Assembly (NCBI GenBank): GCA_029204225.1
Contig: CM055099.1
Span: forward strand, 49,526,014-49,590,013
Reading direction: 5' to 3'
From: Diphasiastrum complanatum
Taxonomy: Eukaryota > Streptophyta > Lycopodiopsida > Lycopodiales > Lycopodiaceae
DNA: 64,000 nucleotides
Under the pieces are notes generated by a model that saw only the letters and a program-made list of their open reading frames with translations, did not search any database and was not told the DNA's origin. Both the position numbers and the translations under genes were made by a program. This document shows, in pieces, positions 27,501 to 33,500 of this stretch; the first letter of the stretch is position 1, and each line of letters starts with the position of its first letter.

Positions 27501-30500
27501 AAATAATTGGAACAGCCATCCAACTTAATCACAACCATAGTTCCAAGTGCCGTGGTACGGCACGCGTATAGTTGCCGTGGGGCTTCAGATCCACGGCACC
27601 CACGACACGCGTTGATTTGGTTTAAAATCTCAAAAGAAAATAAAAATTCCAGGTGCCGTAGCACGGCACACGTGCCGCGGTACGACACCTGGTACGGTAC
27701 CTCTAGCCCCAGAGCACGTGCTGTGGGAACTATGCACAACAATGACAAATCCACAATAAAGAAGAACTTGATTGAGGAAAAAAATTGGAGTGTGATTATT
27801 TAATTTCTAAATACATGTGAAGTTCATAGGTTAGCGATGAAAACTTGACATTTTTTGCAAACACAGCCTTTTCTATTTTGACAAAATTAGAAATAAATAT
27901 ATCTACATAAAAAAACTGAGCACAGTAAAACAGAAGTAACGTTTAATTGTAGAACTTAAAAATGAATCTCATGCGCAAGAATTTTATCTAACATACTAAT
28001 TTCACACATTTTGATTTTGTGCCTTTCATTCCCTAATACCAAATTTTTGCTTTTGGGTAGGCGATTATGAGAGTAAAGTTTTGCAAGTATGAACTAAGTG
28101 CTTCAAAAAAGATGCATGAATTATGAATAGCTTTACTGGAGATAGAGAAGATTGGCTTTCTTGCTTCAAGAGAAACTGGCTCCATGTGTTGTGAACACAA
28201 TAGACTACCTTAAGGGACTGGGTCATTTACCAAGTTGTAAGGCACAACTCGAATCCTAGAAGGTTCCCAAAGGGCCTCTAGCTAGCATGAACAGAGTACG
28301 GCAACTAAGCCGCAGCTTGTTGATTTTGGAGACTATCTATGCTATTCCTTGCAGGGGTTTAGCCAATGATGATATATGATGTTCATTCAGTATTCTTTGT
28401 AGGGAATTGCTATTTGCTATCATGTATTGTCATTTATGATTCATTGGATGCCATATCTGTGATTGTGCTCATAACTTGGTATCATAACACTTTCTTGGCA
28501 AGATCCATCTCTCCAAAGAGAATTTCCATGGTTTTTCTCTCTAGCCTTCCTCTTTTAAGCGATTTTCTCTATCTAGCCCTTAATTTCTGTTTTTCTCTCT
28601 TTCGCTAACATGTACCTTGAACTACCTTTTATAACATCTACAAGTAGTGGACAGACAGCCTTCTATGCATGCTAGTGCCCACTTTTGGCAGTGTTATTGG
28701 TGTACTTTTTTTTTCTGTATTTTCTTGCTATTTTTTACAGCAGTTTTGGATAGCGTGAATACACTTCTCATGTCTAACCTTGGAGGTATATTTGGCCACT
28801 ATTTCTTTGCTGATTTTTTCAACATATGTGGATATTCTTTATTGCTATCTAGCACCTATTTTTGGAGGGTTTCTACAGTATTTTGCTGCATATGTGTTTG
28901 CAGTTATTTTTTCAGCATATGGGTTGAGGAAACTAACCAGCTTGCTAGGGCCTTTCGTGAAAGTCGAAACTTACCCGACAAGGAATTTCGCTCATGCTCA
29001 CAACTATTCTTGTTCAAATCGTTAGTCAATTGAACCTCTGATGTCGAAGACTTGGAATTGAGTTCCTTATCTATGTTGTCGATACACTTTCACCTACCTA
29101 GGCTGAGCTTCTTACCCTAGTGACTTCGAAACTGTGATCAAGTAGGGCAGATCTTTATCTGTCTGAATCCGATAGACATAGTTTCATGTACTGAGGATTC
29201 CCTGCATGATAATCTTTGTCGCGATAGGAATTGCACCTCACTTTCCCGGTAGGTTGCCGAATCCCAACACTAATGAATGCCCTCAGCTACGAAATCATTT
29301 TCCAGCAGCACCCAGACCCATCTATCGAGCATACCGCCCCTACCCTCCACAACAGCCTATACCACGACCAGAGGTATATCAACCACGACCAATTGCACCA
29401 AATCAGTACCAACCACCACGTCAACAGTTTGTCATTAACCAACTTGCTCCACAACAAACTATCCATTATCTTGATCCCAATACCATCGATCCAGCAACCT
29501 ACTATGTGAAAGACACTACTCAACCGCAATACCCACCGAGACAATTGTTTACTATACATATGATCCTAATGTCCAAGCAATGGACCCCAATGCCCAAACT
29601 TACGATCCAAACCAAGTTGTGTTTGCCACATATCAACTTCCAGCAATACGAGGATGTTTCATCTACGCAGATAAACAACCTAGTATTTGCTGTCCAGATA
29701 AACTTCGCTTTCCTCCAACTTGTGAAAATTGTGACATGGAACATCACATGAAGGACTGCCCATCCCGATCCAAACCAGCTGCTCCTGTCTGTTCAGTGCA
29801 ATTTGAAACATTGCCAGTTGAAACTCATCCAGCATGGGTCTTGACTCGTGCACAAACCCAACACCAAGTGTCTACACTTGCACCCAGCAAAACCCAGCAG
29901 CGTGCTGCCACTCCAATTGAAGATTGGACACCTATTGTCTATCCTCACCCATCTGAAGAAATTCAGCTACATCATCAGTATCGCCAGCAACTCCGCAATG
30001 CCGACCAACAATCTTCCACCTCCCATAAGGTACCTCACAAGTCTTTTGAAATCAAAACCCTTGAAGGTACTGAAGTCTGGGGGGATTTATTGCAAGCTAC
30101 TGTGACTCTCCCTTTCTATGGAAACATGCTGGAAAATGGAAACACCAAATTCAATCCACTGACAACACCACCCCTAACGAGTTGCCTGAAATGCCATTAC
30201 ACCCTCACCAATCCACTCAGTGAATGGGGAAACATCAAGATTCTAGCTACCCATCGCCAATCTCGAGAAGTATTAGCTATTCCAGATGGTGGTTCTGGCA
30301 TTAACATCATTTTGACATCCCTCATGTTAGAATGGAATCTAAGAGACAAACTTACCAAACCCACTTGTCAGCTTACAATGGCTGATCAAAGTGTGTTCCG
30401 AACTACCAGTTTCCTTCCACAAGTGCTGATCAAACTAGGGAGGCCTAAAGTTTTTTGTAGATCTAGTGGTACTCGATATTCCTAGTAATGCCTATTCCTA

Positions 30501-33500
30501 TGAGTTAGTACTTGGTCGCCCATGGCTCACCAATGCAAGAGTCATTCACGATTGGAGTAAAGGTCGAGTCACCTTTGAAAATAGAGATAGTTCTTTCACA
30601 ATCGATTTATCTGGGAAACTCAAACCCTCATGAATTCACGACAAGGGATTCTCTACCACCAATTCCATGTTTGAGCCATACCGGTCCACCCATGAAAAAG
30701 GTCATTATGTTAAATCCACTGATATCATAAACTGGAGTCACAGTTTAGCTACCATTGATTGTGTGAATGCTGGTTACTGTGCTCAAACATCAGGCTGATT
30801 GTACCTAATTTTTTCTTAGTGATAACGAACAATTACCTAATCTAGATACACCTATCATTAATATCAATTTTATTGATATTCTCCCACACAATGATGAGTT
30901 GCTAAATGTTGCATGGCTACCTACTGATGAATCAGAAGATTTATTCGTAGATGACGAGAATGTCTTCGAGTTCATAATTGTCTAGAAGATTTGGATGTTT
31001 CTGATATTCAAATCCTCAACTACATGGAAGCACTACCACTCAAGGCCTTTCCGCAACATGCATCCAAAGTGGAACCAGTTGCCAAGGTTGCGATCGAAAA
31101 GCTTGATACCAAGTTCTACCGTGTCAAATGACCAAATTATCCATGGGATCTCTATGAGGAGGGAATAATCTTTCAAATCGATGACGAGATCCTTCATGAT
31201 GTGCCACCCACCCCTCATCCGCACACTTCACGTCCTCCAAAGCCACAATCTCGTGGCCATACCATGAAGGAAAAGATGAAGAAACCTCTTCAAATTCAGC
31301 CGTCTGGCAACCTTACCTCTATAGGGAAGTTCCTAAGATTGCAACTATTCCTACACCAACCCCTGAACCTCCCAAATCACTATCCAGGCAGTGGAAAGGC
31401 AAGGCCCCCCTCAAATCTCCAGCCCATGATGTACCTGCATACTTTAAGGACTATATGATCGAGGATGTCACAATCCAATTACCCCATGCTCAACGTGAGC
31501 CCAATGGTAATTCGCCCTACGAAGGCCCTACCTGAACCATCACTCTTTCCTTGAGTGAGCCACATGAAAGCAACGAATATGCTTGTTAGATGCAGGATTC
31601 ATCTATGAAATGGAACATACTAATGAGTGGGTCTCCCCAATCATTATCGTTCCTAAGAAAAATGAAAAACTCCGCATCTGTGTTGATTTTAAGAAACTTA
31701 ATGCCGTCATAGAACATGATCATTTTCCATTACCTTTTGGATAATCCATCTTTGAAAATCTAGTATGAGATGAGGCTTACTCCTTAGATGGCTTTAGCGG
31801 ATACAATATGATCCAAATTGTTGAAGAAGATCAACATTAAACCACTTTTTCCAACCTTCTGTTGGGGAAAGTCATGTCTTTCGGTCTCTGCAATGTCCCT
31901 AGCACCTTCCAATGTGTTATGCAAGCTGCCTTTTCTCAGTAGATGGGCGATACCCTAGAAGTCTACTTGGATGATTTAGGTGCACATTCAGAAGAAACAA
32001 CATCTGTTTGTGCTTGAGATAATTTTTATCCAGTGTCAACGCTTCGACATCCCTGAAAAAATGCCAGATCTGGGTAATACACGGTATTCTTTTAGGCCAT
32101 ATCATTTCAAGAAATTGCATCGCAATTGACCCCAAAAAAAGATCCAGATCATTCAAAATATACCGGGACAATGTACCATCCGTGAAGTATACTCTTTCCT
32201 TGGCCACACCAACTACTATCGGTGCTTTGTTTTCGACTTCGCTAATAAAGCACAATTAATCTACAAAGTAGTTGTTGTTCGCAAATGGACTGATGAACAA
32301 CGCGTCGCATTCAATAAACTCAAAGAAGCCCTTAACAATGCACCTATCCTCTGGGCTCCTAATATTTATTGTACCATCATGATCGTGCATGTCATTGTGA
32401 AGCTTTATGAGCATGTTGCTGACTGGGATGGAGGTTTGGGCTCTAGCCTTGGGAGATATACTGATTGCTAAATATATGCTGGCAATGTGGCTCTAGTCTC
32501 ATCAACTAGAAAAGGATTCAAAGACACCTAGACAGCTTGAATGCTGTTTTGTACTTGTTGGGGTTTGAGGGTGAACACCTCAAAGACCAAGGTTATGGTC
32601 TTCAGCTCTACCAAAGCCTTCATGTAGAGTTAGAAGCTTATCTTCAACGGCCAGCTTTTGGAGGTAGATTTGGGTCGAGAAGGGAAAACTGGTGAGGCAG
32701 TTGTGTGGTATTGGAAATGAGAAAGGCATCTTCGGTCTCCAGGAGGACACCGTGGGGAAAGTGGTGATTCGGTGGTATGAGAGATTCATGATACATAGGG
32801 GTGGACACCGTGGGGAAAGTGGTGATTCGGTGGTATGAGAGATTCATGATACATAGGGGTGTGCCCTTGGTCGAAAGTGTATTTCAGTGCACGGTAGGAC
32901 TGGAGGTAGGTGTATGGCATACTATGTGATGGATCCAAGATGAAAAGAGAGATGCACGTGATATGACAGTGGTGATAGAAATGTGGAAATCGGAGATGAA
33001 TGGAGCAAAAGAAGGTGATCCCATAAGATAATCTATGACATTATGGCCACCACTACAAGGGTGCCAAGTAAATTCTTTAGAGTCGCATCAACAAGCTGAG
33101 CCTTAATATATTCTAACTCATGGGCTTTCCCAAGATGATGCTCCCTGTAAGTAGTGACTGGTCCTAGATCATTAGTAAAAATCTTGGTAATCACTAGATC
33201 ATTATCATCATCAATACCTTGTATGTGAAGCTTATTGGTAGCCATGAAACATTGCTTGGCAGTTCTAGCATTAAAATCGTTAGTTAGTGATATGTGTCGC
33301 TACTCCAAATATCGAATTATATTAGGAGATAGATCAGCATATGGAGAAGCAACACTCTCTTCAAAAGAAGACGTCTCAGGAAGAAAAATAACGTATTGCA
33401 ATGAAGACATCTCTGTCCAATTCAGTGCCCTATCGAATAAGGCGAATCCAAATATAATGTGCATGTTCATCATGACTGATGAACTGAGGGCTGGCTATAA

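Larger units (their letters stand above)
28360..32520 (+). mobile_element. Degenerate Ty3/gypsy element
   Basis: A primer-site-like TTGGTATCATAACAC near 28476 is followed by a leader, a Pro/Gln-rich gag end, a CCHC knuckle, a protease relic, a reverse transcriptase relic and an RNase H relic, in order on the plus strand, all with many stops. LTR limits are not clear. Far older than the chromovirus at 36811. Confidence 0.75.

Noticed and set aside
28366-29033. Membrane-protein-like frames at 28366-28608 and 28647-29033 as host genes
   Set aside because: They lie in the leader/gag region of the degenerate gypsy, are T-rich, and lack conserved motifs; chance frames are more likely.
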